A DNA stretch of 64,000 bases from NCBI RefSeq assembly GCF_025244905.1, contig NZ_CP104285.1, positions 2,046,001 through 2,110,000 on the forward strand. The letters run 5' to 3'. The DNA comes from Enterobacter mori. Lineage in GTDB: Bacteria > Pseudomonadota > Gammaproteobacteria > Enterobacterales > Enterobacteriaceae. Below, piece by piece: positions 54,257-63,459 of this stretch (position 1 is its first letter; every line of letters begins with the position of its first letter). Under the pieces are notes generated by a model. It saw only the letters and a program-made list of their open reading frames with translations, was not told where the DNA came from and did not search any database. The translations under genes and the position numbers were made by a program.

Positions 54257-57200
54257 ATGGACTTTTCCCGCTTTTTTATCGACAGGCCGATTTTTGCCGC
54301 GGTGCTGTCGATTCTGATTTTTATCACAGGGTTAATCGCCATCCCGCTGCTGCCGGTGAGCGAATATCCTGACGTCGTGCCGCCAAGCGTGCAGGTGCGC
54401 GCGGAGTACCCGGGCGCCAACCCGAAAGTGATTGCCGAGACCGTGGCGACGCCGCTGGAAGAGGCGATCAACGGCGTTGAGAACATGATGTACATGAAAT
54501 CCGTCGCGGGTTCCGACGGCGTGCTGGTAACCACCGTCACCTTCCGTCCGGGAACCGACCCGGATCAGGCGCAGGTTCAGGTGCAAAACCGCGTCGCGCA
54601 GGCCGAAGCGCGTCTGCCGGAAGACGTGCGGCGTTTGGGCATTACCACCCAGAAGCAGTCGCCCACGCTGACGCTGGTGGTGCATCTGTTTTCGCCGAAC
54701 GGTAAGTACGACTCGCTGTATATGCGCAACTACGCCACGCTGAAGGTGAAGGACGAGCTGGCGCGCCTGCCGGGCGTCGGCCAGATCCAGATTTTCGGCT
54801 CGGGTGAATACGCGATGCGCGTCTGGCTGGATCCCAACAAGGTGGCGGCCCGCGGGTTGACCGCTTCGGACGTAGTAACAGCGATGCAGGAGCAGAACGT
54901 GCAGGTATCCGCCGGGCAGCTTGGTGCCGAGCCGCTGCCGAAAGAGAGCGATTTCCTGATCTCCATTAACGCCCAGGGCCGTCTGCATACCGAAGAAGAG
55001 TTCGGCAATATTGTCCTGAAAACAACGCAGGACGGTACGGTTGTGCGCCTGCGCGACGTGGCCCGTATAGAAATGGGGTCCGGCAGCTATGCGCTGCGTT
55101 CCCAGTTGAACAACAAAGACGCGGTCGGGATCGGTATCTTCCAGTCTCCAGGGGCGAACGCCATCGATTTGTCTAACGCGGTGCGCGCCAAAATGGACGA
55201 ACTGTCCACGCGTTTCCCGGAGGATATGAAGTGGGCGGCGCCTTACGATCCGACCGTTTTCGTGCGCGACTCCATTCGTGCAGTCGTGCAAACGCTGCTG
55301 GAAGCGGTGGTGCTGGTGGTGCTGGTGGTGATCCTGTTCCTGCAAACCTGGCGCGCGTCGATCATTCCGCTGATCGCGGTGCCGGTCTCGGTGGTGGGGA
55401 CCTTCAGCATTCTCTATCTGCTGGGCTTCTCGCTGAATACCCTGAGCCTGTTCGGGCTGGTACTGGCCATCGGTATCGTGGTGGATGACGCCATCGTGGT
55501 GGTGGAAAACGTCGAGCGAAACATTGAAGAGGGGCTTGCGCCGCTTGCGGCGGCGCATCAGGCGATGCGTGAAGTGTCCGGGCCGATTATCGCGATTGCG
55601 CTGGTGCTGTGCGCGGTGTTTGTGCCGATGGCGTTCCTCTCGGGCGTCACCGGCCAGTTCTACAAGCAGTTTGCGGTGACGATCGCGATTTCCACGGTCA
55701 TCTCCGCCATCAACTCGCTGACGCTCTCTCCGGCGCTGGCGGCACTGCTGTTGAAACCGCACGGCGCGCCGAAAGATTTCCCGACCCGGCTTATCGATCG
55801 TCTGTTCGGCTGGATTTTCCGTCCGTTTAACCGCTTTTTCCATCGTAGCTCGAACGGCTATCAGGGGCTGGTGGGCAAAACGCTGGGACGGCGCGGCGCG
55901 GTGTTTGTGGTTTATCTGCTGCTGCTCTGTGCCGCAGGCGTCATGTTTAAAGCGGTGCCCGGCGGGTTCATTCCGACGCAGGATAAGCTGTACCTGATTG
56001 GCGGTGTCAAAATGCCGGAAGGCTCTTCGCTGGCGCGCACCGACGCGGTGATCCGCAAAATGAGCGAAATCGGGATGAATACCGAAGGCGTGGATTATGC
56101 GGTCGCGTTCCCGGGGTTGAACGCGCTGCAGTTCACCAATACGCCGAATACCGGGACGGTCTTCTTCGGCCTGAAGCCGTTCGACCAGCGTAAGCACTCC
56201 GCGGCAGAAATAAACGCGGAGATTAACGCGAAAATCGCGCAAATCCAGCAGGGCTTTGGCTTCTCCATTCTGCCGCCGCCGATTTTAGGGCTGGGTCAGG
56301 GGTCGGGTTATTCCCTGTACATCCAGGATCGCGGTGGTCTGGGCTATGGCGCGCTGCAAAACGCGGTAAACACCATGTCCGGTGCGATTATGCAGACACC
56401 GGGGATGCACTTCCCGATCTCAACCTACCAGGCCAACGTTCCGCAGTTGGACGTGCAGGTTGATCGCGATAAGGCGAAAGCGCAGGGCGTGTCGCTGACC
56501 GATCTTTTCGGTACGCTGCAAACCTATCTGGGCTCGTCGTACGTGAATGACTTTAACCAGTTCGGCCGCACCTGGCGCGTGATGGCGCAGGCTGACGGGC
56601 AGTTCCGCGACAGCGTGGAAGATATTGCGAACTTACGCACCCGTAATAGCCAGGGCGAAATGGTGCCGATTGGCAGTATGGTGAATATCACGACCACCTA
56701 CGGGCCCGATCCGGTGATTCGTTACAATGGCTACCCGGCGGCGGATCTGATTGGCGATGCCGACCCGCGCGTGCTCTCATCTGCGCAGGCGATGACGCAG
56801 CTGGACGCGATGTCTAAGCAGATCCTGCCGAACGGAATGAACATTGAATGGACCGATCTGAGCTTCCAGCAGGCCACCCAGGGCAATACGGCGCTGATCG
56901 TCTTCCCGGTCGCGGTACTGCTGGCGTTCCTGGTGCTGGCGGCGCTGTATGAAAGCTGGACGCTGCCGCTGGCGGTGATCCTCATCGTGCCGATGACGCT
57001 GCTCTCCGCGCTGTTCGGCGTCTGGCTGACCGGTGGCGATAACAACGTCTTCGTGCAGGTGGGGTTGGTCGTCCTCATGGGGCTGGCGTGTAAAAATGCG
57101 ATTCTTATTGTTGAGTTTGCCCGTGAGCTGGAAATGCAGGGCAAAGGCATTATGGAGGCCGCGCTGGAAGCGTGCCGCCTGCGTCTCCGTCCGATTGTGA

Positions 57201-57415
57201 TGACCTCCATCGCGTTTATTGCCGGGACCATTCCCCTTATTCTCGGCCACGGCGCGGGGGCAGAAGTGCGCGGCGTCACTGGTATCACGGTGTTCTCCGG
57301 GATGCTGGGCGTAACGCTGTTTGGTCTGTTCCTGACGCCGGTGTTTTACGTGACGCTGCGTAAATTCGTCACGCGCGGCAAAGGCAAAGAGGAAAGGGAC
57401 GTTCTGCCTGCGTAA
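54257..57415 (+). CDS. oqxB: RND multidrug efflux pump OqxB
   Basis: OqxB is the proton-driven inner-membrane pump of OqxAB. The 1052-residue protein has the RND layout: first helix in FFIDRPIFAAVLSILIFITG, a large periplasmic loop (about 30-335), six helices with the proton-relay aspartates in GIVVDDAIVVVENVERNIEE near 410, a second loop and six more helices with LMGLACKNAILIVEFARELE. The frame is intact and matches OqxB along its length. The antisense frame of 636 residues (54332-56242) is a shadow. A terminator follows. Confidence 0.97.
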   Translation: MDFSRFFIDRPIFAAVLSILIFITGLIAIPLLPVSEYPDVVPPSVQVRAEYPGANPKVIAETVATPLEEAINGVENMMYMKSVAGSDGVLVTTVTFRPGTDPDQAQVQVQNRVAQAEARLPEDVRRLGITTQKQSPTLTLVVHLFSPNGKYDSLYMRNYATLKVKDELARLPGVGQIQIFGSGEYAMRVWLDPNKVAARGLTASDVVTAMQEQNVQVSAGQLGAEPLPKESDFLISINAQGRLHTEEEFGNIVLKTTQDGTVVRLRDVARIEMGSGSYALRSQLNNKDAVGIGIFQSPGANAIDLSNAVRAKMDELSTRFPEDMKWAAPYDPTVFVRDSIRAVVQTLLEAVVLVVLVVILFLQTWRASIIPLIAVPVSVVGTFSILYLLGFSLNTLSLFGLVLAIGIVVDDAIVVVENVERNIEEGLAPLAAAHQAMREVSGPIIAIALVLCAVFVPMAFLSGVTGQFYKQFAVTIAISTVISAINSLTLSPALAALLLKPHGAPKDFPTRLIDRLFGWIFRPFNRFFHRSSNGYQGLVGKTLGRRGAVFVVYLLLLCAAGVMFKAVPGGFIPTQDKLYLIGGVKMPEGSSLARTDAVIRKMSEIGMNTEGVDYAVAFPGLNALQFTNTPNTGTVFFGLKPFDQRKHSAAEINAEINAKIAQIQQGFGFSILPPPILGLGQGSGYSLYIQDRGGLGYGALQNAVNTMSGAIMQTPGMHFPISTYQANVPQLDVQVDRDKAKAQGVSLTDLFGTLQTYLGSSYVNDFNQFGRTWRVMAQADGQFRDSVEDIANLRTRNSQGEMVPIGSMVNITTTYGPDPVIRYNGYPAADLIGDADPRVLSSAQAMTQLDAMSKQILPNGMNIEWTDLSFQQATQGNTALIVFPVAVLLAFLVLAALYESWTLPLAVILIVPMTLLSALFGVWLTGGDNNVFVQVGLVVLMGLACKNAILIVEFARELEMQGKGIMEAALEACRLRLRPIVMTSIAFIAGTIPLILGHGAGAEVRGVTGITVFSGMLGVTLFGLFLTPVFYVTLRKFVTRGKGKEERDVLPA

Positions 57416-57435
57416 GGACGTCGCAGAAAATAAAA

Positions 57436-57467
57436 AACCGCCTTCAGAGTGAAGGCGGTTTTTTTTT
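57436..57467. terminator. Bidirectional terminator between oqxB and oqxR
   Basis: AACCGCCTTC (57436-57445), loop AGAGT, GAAGGCGGTT (57451-57460) and then a run of T form a textbook intrinsic terminator. A-rich sequence before the stem gives a T-run on the minus strand too, so it serves both oqxAB and oqxR. Confidence 0.92.
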
Positions 57468-57474
57468 AAGAAAA

Positions 57475-57954
57475 TTAATGGGCTTTTTTATACTGGGCGA
57501 TAAGTTCTGGTAAGGGATCGCACCCGCTGGTATCGGCTTTTTTGACTTCGTCCAGCGCGCTTGCCACGGTGTGGCGGGCTAATACCGCGAGGGATGCCTG
57601 TTCTGCTTCTTCAGAAATTGATTTGAAGTACCAGCAGGCGTTCGCGCTGACCACGCAGCGGGCCGGAACGTCCGGGCGAGAAGCCCACAGTTTTTTATCT
57701 TCGGTAACGGAAAGATAAATATCGCGCAGGGTGATCTCTTCCGCCGGGCGGCCAAGATGGATTGAGCCGTTGCGCCCAAGCGTTGAGACGATAATGCCGT
57801 CACGCGTGAGAGGAACCATGAGTTTGCGGATAAAGCTCGGGTTCGCTTCCAGGCCGTAGGCCAGAATCGCACTCGTCGAACGTTCTCCTAATTGCTCCGC
57901 CATTGCTACGCTGAGAACCATCTGCAAAGCTGTCGGGAAGCGATAATCTAACAT
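57475..57954 (-). CDS. oqxR: OqxR, Rrf2-family repressor of oqxAB/rarA
   Basis: OqxR represses oqxAB (and rarA) in Klebsiella; loss gives multidrug resistance. The 159-residue protein has an Rrf2 winged helix (YRFPTALQMVLSVAMAEQLG then ERSTSAILAYGLEANPSFIR) and LRDIYLSVTEDKKLWASRPD. The usual three clustered Fe-S cysteines of IscR-like members are not clearly present; Cys occur in RCVVSANACWYF and SGCDPL. The ATG at 57954 (MLDYRFPTA) is the family start. The frame is intact, so repression should operate. Confidence 0.93.
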   Translation of the reverse strand: MLDYRFPTALQMVLSVAMAEQLGERSTSAILAYGLEANPSFIRKLMVPLTRDGIIVSTLGRNGSIHLGRPAEEITLRDIYLSVTEDKKLWASRPDVPARCVVSANACWYFKSISEEAEQASLAVLARHTVASALDEVKKADTSGCDPLPELIAQYKKAH

Positions 57955-58090
57955 TTCTCTGTCCTGGGTTGCGGTGAATCTTGTTCTTTTTGGCACCGCA
58001 GAGGTGAATAAGCAATAAACAACAATATAACAAATAGGGTAATTTTTTGAAGCAATCTGCGGCATTTGCGATCAAACCCCCTGTTCTGTT

Positions 58091-58361
58091 TTAGCTAAAC
58101 GTGCGGTTCGGGAAGTCAACCGTCACCAGGAGGCCGTCTTCAGTGGAAGTACTGAGTTTTAGGCGGCTGTTGTGCTGCACAATCCCAGCAAGCAGTTGCC
58201 GCTGGCTCTCGCTGCTTACCCAGGATTGCAGCGCCTCTACGTTGATTCGCATCGGCGTGAGGGTAGTTCGCAACTCGTGAGCGGCACCCGCGATGAAAAC
58301 CCGCTCCCGTTCAGCACTTTTAAGGGAGAGAGAGCGTCCGGCGAGCGTAATGATATTTCAT
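58091..58361 (-). pseudogene. Deleted sensor histidine kinase remnant
   Basis: On the minus strand an ATG at 58361 begins MKYHYARRTLSL, then after an internal loss the frame shows the phospho-acceptor box ERERVFIAGAAHELRTTLTP, the second dimerisation helix (RINVEALQSWVSSESQRQLL), and then jumps to a C-terminal end (KLSTSTEDGLLVTVDFPNR). The ATP-binding N, G1 and G2 boxes and the whole membrane/sensor part are missing. It resembles QseC/PmrB/TctE-type kinases. It cannot signal. Confidence 0.7.
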
Positions 58362-58600
58362 TGACCACTTTGCTCCAGGAACGCATCGCACCGTTCGCAC
58401 ATAGCCGTCGCCAATTTTTCGCCGCAAATTTCCAATATGCACATCGAGCGCATTGCTGAGGTTCTCTTTTGTTGCCGAAGCTCCGTTCTTCCAGAAACCG
58501 TCGCGTAATCACGCGGTCCGCGCGCTCACTGGCCGTTAAATCTACGTGGCGCGTACTTACCGTTACGCGACGCGTAGGAACATGAAGCGATAAGCCTCGA
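58360..58600 (-). pseudogene. Response regulator C-terminal remnant
   Basis: Just upstream of the kinase remnant, the minus strand encodes PTRRVTVSTRHVDLTASERA, then in a shifted frame NLSNALDVHIGNLRRKIGDG and YVRTVR, the winged-helix end of an OmpR/PhoB-family response regulator. The receiver domain is absent and at least one frameshift is present. Together with the kinase remnant it marks a decayed two-component operon. Confidence 0.65.
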
Positions 58601-58761
58601 ATTGCCGCCGCGGGCGTGACGTAGCTGAGGGGAGATGCAGCCGACAGCCCGATTGTGCAATGTAAAACATCGCCCACGGAGAGTTTGAAGGCAACGTATA
58701 GTTTTTGATTATGGGATGCGGCGGCCTGTGGTTTTGAGTGTGCGATAACGACGTATAGCTG

Positions 58762-59556
58762 TTAAATCGAAGATACGTCCTGATGTTCAGCAATTGAATG
58801 GCGGAGGTAGCGGGTCGGCGTTGTCCCCGTATATTGACGGAAGAAAACAATAAAGGCACTGTCACTGACAAAATCAAGCTGCTGTGCAACCTGACTTAGC
58901 GACCAACCGTCGCACAGCATTTCCATCGCTTTCAGCAGCCTCCACTGTTGCCTCCAGCTCTGATAACTCATTCCCGTATCCCGGATGAATATGCGGCTTA
59001 TGGTGCGTTCACATGCACCGATCTTTTGGACTAACTCTCCCAGTCGTGGGGGTAATTCCCCCTTGCGGACCTTGTCCAACCAGGTGCTCAGGCGACTATC
59101 TGAGGGAAACCGCAACGTCCAGTTTTCGCTTTGGGCATTTATAATTTCTTCACAAAAAACAGTAATTAGACTTCTTTGCTGTTCTTCGCTCATTCCCCAT
59201 TGCCAAAATGCCATCCGCTCGATCACCTCAAAGAACAGTGAATTAACTTCAACGATCTGCAGGGGTAATGCCGATAGCGGTAAAGTATCTGAAAAGTAGA
59301 GAGAACGATAGGCCATCGCACCATTCATAATGGCACGGTGAACCGTGCCGGCTGGAATCCAGGCAGCACGCCGGGGCGGAAGCAGGCAAAGGGTATTATC
59401 CAGCTCAATGGTGATACTTCCCGCTGCCGAAAAAAGCAACTGATGACGAAGGTGGCTATGCATCCCTGAATCATGTACACCCATATCACATGCAATTCCG
59501 ATAACCAACTCATCGAACTTATCCGGATCGAAAGAATCTTCTGGGTTTATCTTCAT
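58762..59556 (-). CDS. AraC-family regulator with cupin sensor domain (NimR-like)
   Basis: The 264-residue protein has an N-terminal cupin (HSHLRHQLLFSAAGSITIEL and PPRRAAWIPAGTVHRAIMNG) and a C-terminal AraC DNA-binding domain (ACERTISRIFIRDTGMSYQS, then SLSQVAQQLDFVSDSAFIVF). This is the layout of NimR/YeaM-type regulators that control a divergent exporter gene. The divergent MFS gene at 59647, 90 bases away, is its probable target. Confidence 0.88.
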   Translation of the reverse strand: MKINPEDSFDPDKFDELVIGIACDMGVHDSGMHSHLRHQLLFSAAGSITIELDNTLCLLPPRRAAWIPAGTVHRAIMNGAMAYRSLYFSDTLPLSALPLQIVEVNSLFFEVIERMAFWQWGMSEEQQRSLITVFCEEIINAQSENWTLRFPSDSRLSTWLDKVRKGELPPRLGELVQKIGACERTISRIFIRDTGMSYQSWRQQWRLLKAMEMLCDGWSLSQVAQQLDFVSDSAFIVFFRQYTGTTPTRYLRHSIAEHQDVSSI

Positions 59557-59646
59557 GCTGTGTCCGATTTTAAATATATACAGTCCTTATAATGATAATG
59601 CGACAAGAAAATTTCCACAATAATAGCCGCATGTTCTCCTTATTTA

Positions 59647-60786
59647 ATGATGAATGTTATGAATACCTATAAACAGCCACCGTTGTGGCTACTAACATTA
59701 CTGATTATGTTTCCCCAACTGGTGGAAACCCTATACAGCCCAGCACTGCCAGACATTGCCCGTGCTTTTCAGGTAGGCAGTGACCGTGCTGCGCAGACAC
59801 TTTCAGTCTATTTTGTCGCGTTTGCCGTTGGCGTTGCGCTCTGGGGCGAGTTAAGCGACCGTATTGGTCGTCGACCAGCGATGATGGCCGGACTACTGTG
59901 CTACGGTGCCGGTTCCGCACTGGCGCTTGTTGCAACAGACTTTAGTGTTTTGCTCCTGGCTCGCATGGTGGCGGCCATGGGGGCAGCTGCCGGGTCCGTT
60001 GTCGTGCAGACCATGCTACGGGATAGTTACGTATCGACGGCGTTAGCCCGCGTCTTTTCCGTTATGGGAGCGGCGCTGGCAATAAGCCCGGTATTCGGTC
60101 TGGTAAGTGGAGGCTGGCTGGTTAGCCTGTACGGACATACCGGCGTGTTTGTCGCGTTGGTGACACTGGCGCTAGTGCTGCTGACACTGACCGCATTCTT
60201 GCTGCCTGAAACTCGGTCGGAATATACTTCCAGCGCCCGGTTTGGCGGGCTGGTTAACCGAATGGTGGGTGATGGAAAGCTATGGAAAAATGCAATGCTT
60301 GTTGCACTGCTCAATACTATGCTTTTCAGTTACTACAGCCTTGCACCGTTTCTTTTCGGGCAATTGGGATGGAGTCCCAGGGCATTCGGATGGACGGGCA
60401 TTTTACTGGCTTTAGCTTCTCTGTCGGGCAGCCTCTGGAACCGGAAACTACTGTCTATCGGTTTATCACCAGCGCAACTGGTGAAGAATGCCTGTCTTCT
60501 GGCCCTGTTGTCTGGTATCGCTGCATGGATATTACAGCAATCTGTATGGATTCTTTTGCCGATGGCCGGGATTGTGGTTGCCTATGGCATCGCGATTCCA
60601 AACGTGCTGAGCCAGGCCCTGAGCCAGTATCGTGAACAGGCAGGGGCAGCCGGAGCGCTGTTTGGATTAGTTTACTATTTGCTGCTGGGAGCGATGCTGG
60701 GACTTGCCGGTATCGTGCAGCAACTGGGATTAGTTCTGACCGCTTGTGCGGTGACAGCATGGCTTTGCAGCTTATCACGCCAGTAA
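59647..60786 (+). CDS. MFS drug exporter, Bcr/CflA-like
   Basis: The 379-residue protein has about 12 membrane helices, motif A in ALWGELSDRIGRRPAMMAGL and the Bcr/CflA-type opening LYSPALPDIARAFQVGSDRA. It should be a proton-coupled exporter in the inner membrane; substrate unknown. Start codons at 59647, 59650 and 59659 are all possible, without a clear ribosome site. It is paired with the divergent AraC regulator. Confidence 0.85.
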   Translation: MMNVMNTYKQPPLWLLTLLIMFPQLVETLYSPALPDIARAFQVGSDRAAQTLSVYFVAFAVGVALWGELSDRIGRRPAMMAGLLCYGAGSALALVATDFSVLLLARMVAAMGAAAGSVVVQTMLRDSYVSTALARVFSVMGAALAISPVFGLVSGGWLVSLYGHTGVFVALVTLALVLLTLTAFLLPETRSEYTSSARFGGLVNRMVGDGKLWKNAMLVALLNTMLFSYYSLAPFLFGQLGWSPRAFGWTGILLALASLSGSLWNRKLLSIGLSPAQLVKNACLLALLSGIAAWILQQSVWILLPMAGIVVAYGIAIPNVLSQALSQYREQAGAAGALFGLVYYLLLGAMLGLAGIVQQLGLVLTACAVTAWLCSLSRQ

Positions 60787-60808
60787 GGCTGCTGGCCTTA
60801 ATATTGAC

Positions 60809-60838
60809 CCGGGAACCTGTTACAGAATGGGTTCCCGG
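60809..60838 (+). terminator. Hairpin after the MFS exporter gene
   Basis: CCGGGAACC (60809-60817) and GGTTCCCGG (60830-60838) form a perfect 9-bp stem, 22 bases past the MFS stop. No T-run follows. The remaining ~260 bases to the next gene (to 61099) contain no credible gene. Confidence 0.5.
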
Positions 60839-61099
60839 TCCGATATTGAATAGTTTACAACTGCTGCAGGCGCTCTCATAGCTGGCAGCAGCAGCACCCA
60901 TGTCAACCCAGGAAGTGTTGTCACTTACTCTATCCAGGGGACAGGTTCACCAATATATGTGTGTGTGCAGCAGCGGCAAGTTGCCTCCACGTCCTTTCCC
61001 GTAATTGAAGGATTTACCTGTTGCAGAATTCCATTCTCATCAGCAAACAGACCTGGATAAAAACAACTTTCGCCAATGATTCAAAGCATTATCATAGTG

Positions 61100-61507
61100 C
61101 TAACCACGCATGTCGAAACCGGATTTTTGAAAATCTCTATAAATTTCTGGATTGCTGAAGGCCGGGAATTGGGCTTTATGCGCTGCTGATTCTATCGCTT
61201 CGCAATAGGCTTTATTGCCGTTGCTGGTTGAGATCTTTAAAGGGGTGCCATCCTGAGCAAATTCAATGTGCAATCTGCATTTTTTCCCTTTCCACTTTTG
61301 CGGCTCTTCAAGTTTGGCGTTTATTGCCGCCCTGATTGCCCGCGCTTGCGCCCCCCATTCATCCTGATCATCCCAGCGTCCAGAACTGCAACTACCCGTT
61401 GCCGTGGTCTTATGGCAGCCGGAAGGATGTAACGGCGCACATCCCGCGGTCAGGTTCACCAGTATGGCCAACATAGCGATTTTCTTTACTGTTTCAGACA
61501 TTCCCAT
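61100..61507 (-). CDS. Lipoprotein with TolA C-terminal-like domain
   Basis: The 135-residue precursor has a lipoprotein signal (KKIAMLAILVNLTAGCAPLH). The mature part contains GKKCRLHIEFAQDGTPLKIS and KAYCEAIESAAHKAQFPAFS, the pattern of TolA domain III with its Cys pair. Domain III of TolA binds phage g3p, colicins and TolB; small TolA-like lipoproteins have unknown roles. The start may be 61507 or 61501. It stands alone in the accessory block. Confidence 0.75.
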   Translation of the reverse strand: MGMSETVKKIAMLAILVNLTAGCAPLHPSGCHKTTATGSCSSGRWDDQDEWGAQARAIRAAINAKLEEPQKWKGKKCRLHIEFAQDGTPLKISTSNGNKAYCEAIESAAHKAQFPAFSNPEIYRDFQKSGFDMRG

Positions 61508-61692
61508 TTCTAACCCCGCAATCCATTTAAACGTCAGTCATGTTGGAATATTCTTCCGTAATTCCTGACCGCTTTTCAACTACCAATAACCAGTTACACC
61601 GTCAGCGGCCTCAGGCCGGAGCATTTGAAAACCAGAGCCGCACAGAGAAGTGTGCCAACATTACGTGAATCATTCCCCATCCGGAGAATAAC

Positions 61693-63408
61693 GTGTTCGG
61701 AAAGCTTTTATTAAACTACATGCCAGGGTTACAGAATTTGCTAGCCTACGATAAAAGCTGGCTAAAAGATGATGTTAAAGCCGGGTTATCCGTTGCGGCT
61801 GTAGCGCTACCCGTTGCTATTGCTTATGCTGAGTTAGCGGGTGTAGGGGCAATCGTAGGCCTGTATTCTTGCGTTTTACCGATGATCGCTTATGCGCTGT
61901 TTGGTTCTTCACGTCAGCTTATTGTTGGCCCTGATGCAACGACCTGCGCGGTGATTGCGGCCGTCGTGTTTCCTCTTTCTGCAGGGAATCCCGAACTGCA
62001 CTGGCAACTGACCATCATCATGACATTGATGATGGGCGGGTGGTGCCTGCTTGCCAGTAAATTTCGCCTGGGTGCACTTGCCGATCTGCTTTCTCATCCC
62101 ATTCTTACAGGGTTGCTTAATGGCGTAGCCGTGACGATCATTGTCGGCCAATTAGGCAAAGTCTTGGGGATCAAGCTTGATGAGGCGGAGGTTATTGAGA
62201 AAATAATGGCCCTGCCAGGACGACTTCCAGACAGCCATTTATTAACCGTAGGGATATCACTTTTAACGTTAATTATTTTAATGGTTATTAAAACGTATCG
62301 CAGCAACTGGCCTGCACCGTTGATTGCGATTGTGATAACAACATTTCTGGCGTGGGGAATATCTGCACAACATTTCGGTATTGCCACGATTGGGGGCGAC
62401 GGGTTTCAGTCTGGTTTACCCATCGTTAACTGGGGAACATTCCAGCCCGGCCCGATGCGTGATTTAGTGATCCCTGCGCTGAACCTGGCTTTGGTCAGTT
62501 TTGTCAGTTTGATGCTGACCGCCCGCAGTTTCGCCGCGAAAAATGGCTATGAAATCAATGCTGATGCAGAGTTCCGGGCACTGGGTATCGCAAACCTCAT
62601 GTCGGGATTATCTCAGGGTTTTGCTATCAGTGGAGCCGATTCTCGAACCGCGGTAAATGATTCCGTTGGTGGGAAAAGTCAGCTGGTTTCCATAGTCGCT
62701 GCCTTACTCATTGGTATCGTAGTGATATTTTTCACTCAGCCATTACAATTTATTCCCGTATCTGCATTAGGTGTCGTTCTAATGTATGCATCCTGGTCAC
62801 TGATTGACTTACGGGGTTTATGGAACCTGAGGCGAAGAAATAAACAGGCATTTCGCCTGGCCTTTTTCACGTTTGGCTGTGTTTTAATTATCGGCGTTAT
62901 CCAGGGGATCGGCCTTGCGGTGTTGCTTGGCCTGTTACAGTTTCTTCGTACCGTATTTCGTCCCTCTGAGCACCTGCTGGGTACTGACGAAAATGGAATG
63001 ATCCACTCATTAGGAAACACTAACGATATTAAAATGGTCCCGGGCGTGCTGATGTATCGATTTAACTCACCCTTGACCTATTTTAATGTGGCTTATTTCA
63101 AACGTCGGGTATTGAACTTAGTTGATGGCGCAGCATTACAACCCAAATGGGTGGTCATCGATGCCGTTGCTTGTTTCACCTATTCAGACATCAGTGTCCT
63201 GGCAACCATTAATGAGTTAAAGCGTGACCTGAAAGGTCGCAAGATTACGTTAATCCTTGCGGGCAGGAAAACGGAGTTAACACGCTGGTTTAAAGACAGT
63301 CGGCCAACAATGAATGATGATGACATGATAATGGCGCCAGACCTCTATCTGGCACTTCGGTTCATTCAAAGCAAAGAGAGTGCGAGTGAATCAGGTGGAG
63401 AGGCATAA
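61693..63408 (+). CDS. SulP-family anion transporter with STAS domain
   Basis: The 571-residue inner-membrane protein has the SulP core (LSVAAVALPVAIAYAELAGV, then ALFGSSRQLIVGPDATTCAV) and a cytoplasmic STAS domain near 455-555 with VVIDAVACFTYSDISVLATI, where many STAS domains have a Ser/Thr after Asp. SulP members carry sulfate, bicarbonate or dicarboxylates; substrate cannot be told. The start is a GTG at 61693 with GGAG upstream. Confidence 0.9.
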   Translation: MFGKLLLNYMPGLQNLLAYDKSWLKDDVKAGLSVAAVALPVAIAYAELAGVGAIVGLYSCVLPMIAYALFGSSRQLIVGPDATTCAVIAAVVFPLSAGNPELHWQLTIIMTLMMGGWCLLASKFRLGALADLLSHPILTGLLNGVAVTIIVGQLGKVLGIKLDEAEVIEKIMALPGRLPDSHLLTVGISLLTLIILMVIKTYRSNWPAPLIAIVITTFLAWGISAQHFGIATIGGDGFQSGLPIVNWGTFQPGPMRDLVIPALNLALVSFVSLMLTARSFAAKNGYEINADAEFRALGIANLMSGLSQGFAISGADSRTAVNDSVGGKSQLVSIVAALLIGIVVIFFTQPLQFIPVSALGVVLMYASWSLIDLRGLWNLRRRNKQAFRLAFFTFGCVLIIGVIQGIGLAVLLGLLQFLRTVFRPSEHLLGTDENGMIHSLGNTNDIKMVPGVLMYRFNSPLTYFNVAYFKRRVLNLVDGAALQPKWVVIDAVACFTYSDISVLATINELKRDLKGRKITLILAGRKTELTRWFKDSRPTMNDDDMIMAPDLYLALRFIQSKESASESGGEA

Positions 63409-63425
63409 ACCAAAGCCAGGTTAAA

Positions 63426-63452
63426 GGCTTGCCCGCCACCCGCGAGCAAGCC
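63426..63452 (-). terminator. Hairpin at the end of dmsD
   Basis: GGCTTGC (63426-63432) and GCAAGCC (63446-63452) form a 7-bp stem between the convergent SulP and dmsD stops. On the minus strand TTTAACC follows, a short U-tract. Confidence 0.5.
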
Positions 63453-63459
63453 ACACCCC

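Noticed and set aside
54332..56242. A 636-codon open frame antisense to oqxB
   Set aside because: It lies wholly inside oqxB, has a composition of His/Arg/Gln-rich low-complexity typical of antisense GC-rich codons, no ribosome site and no family likeness.
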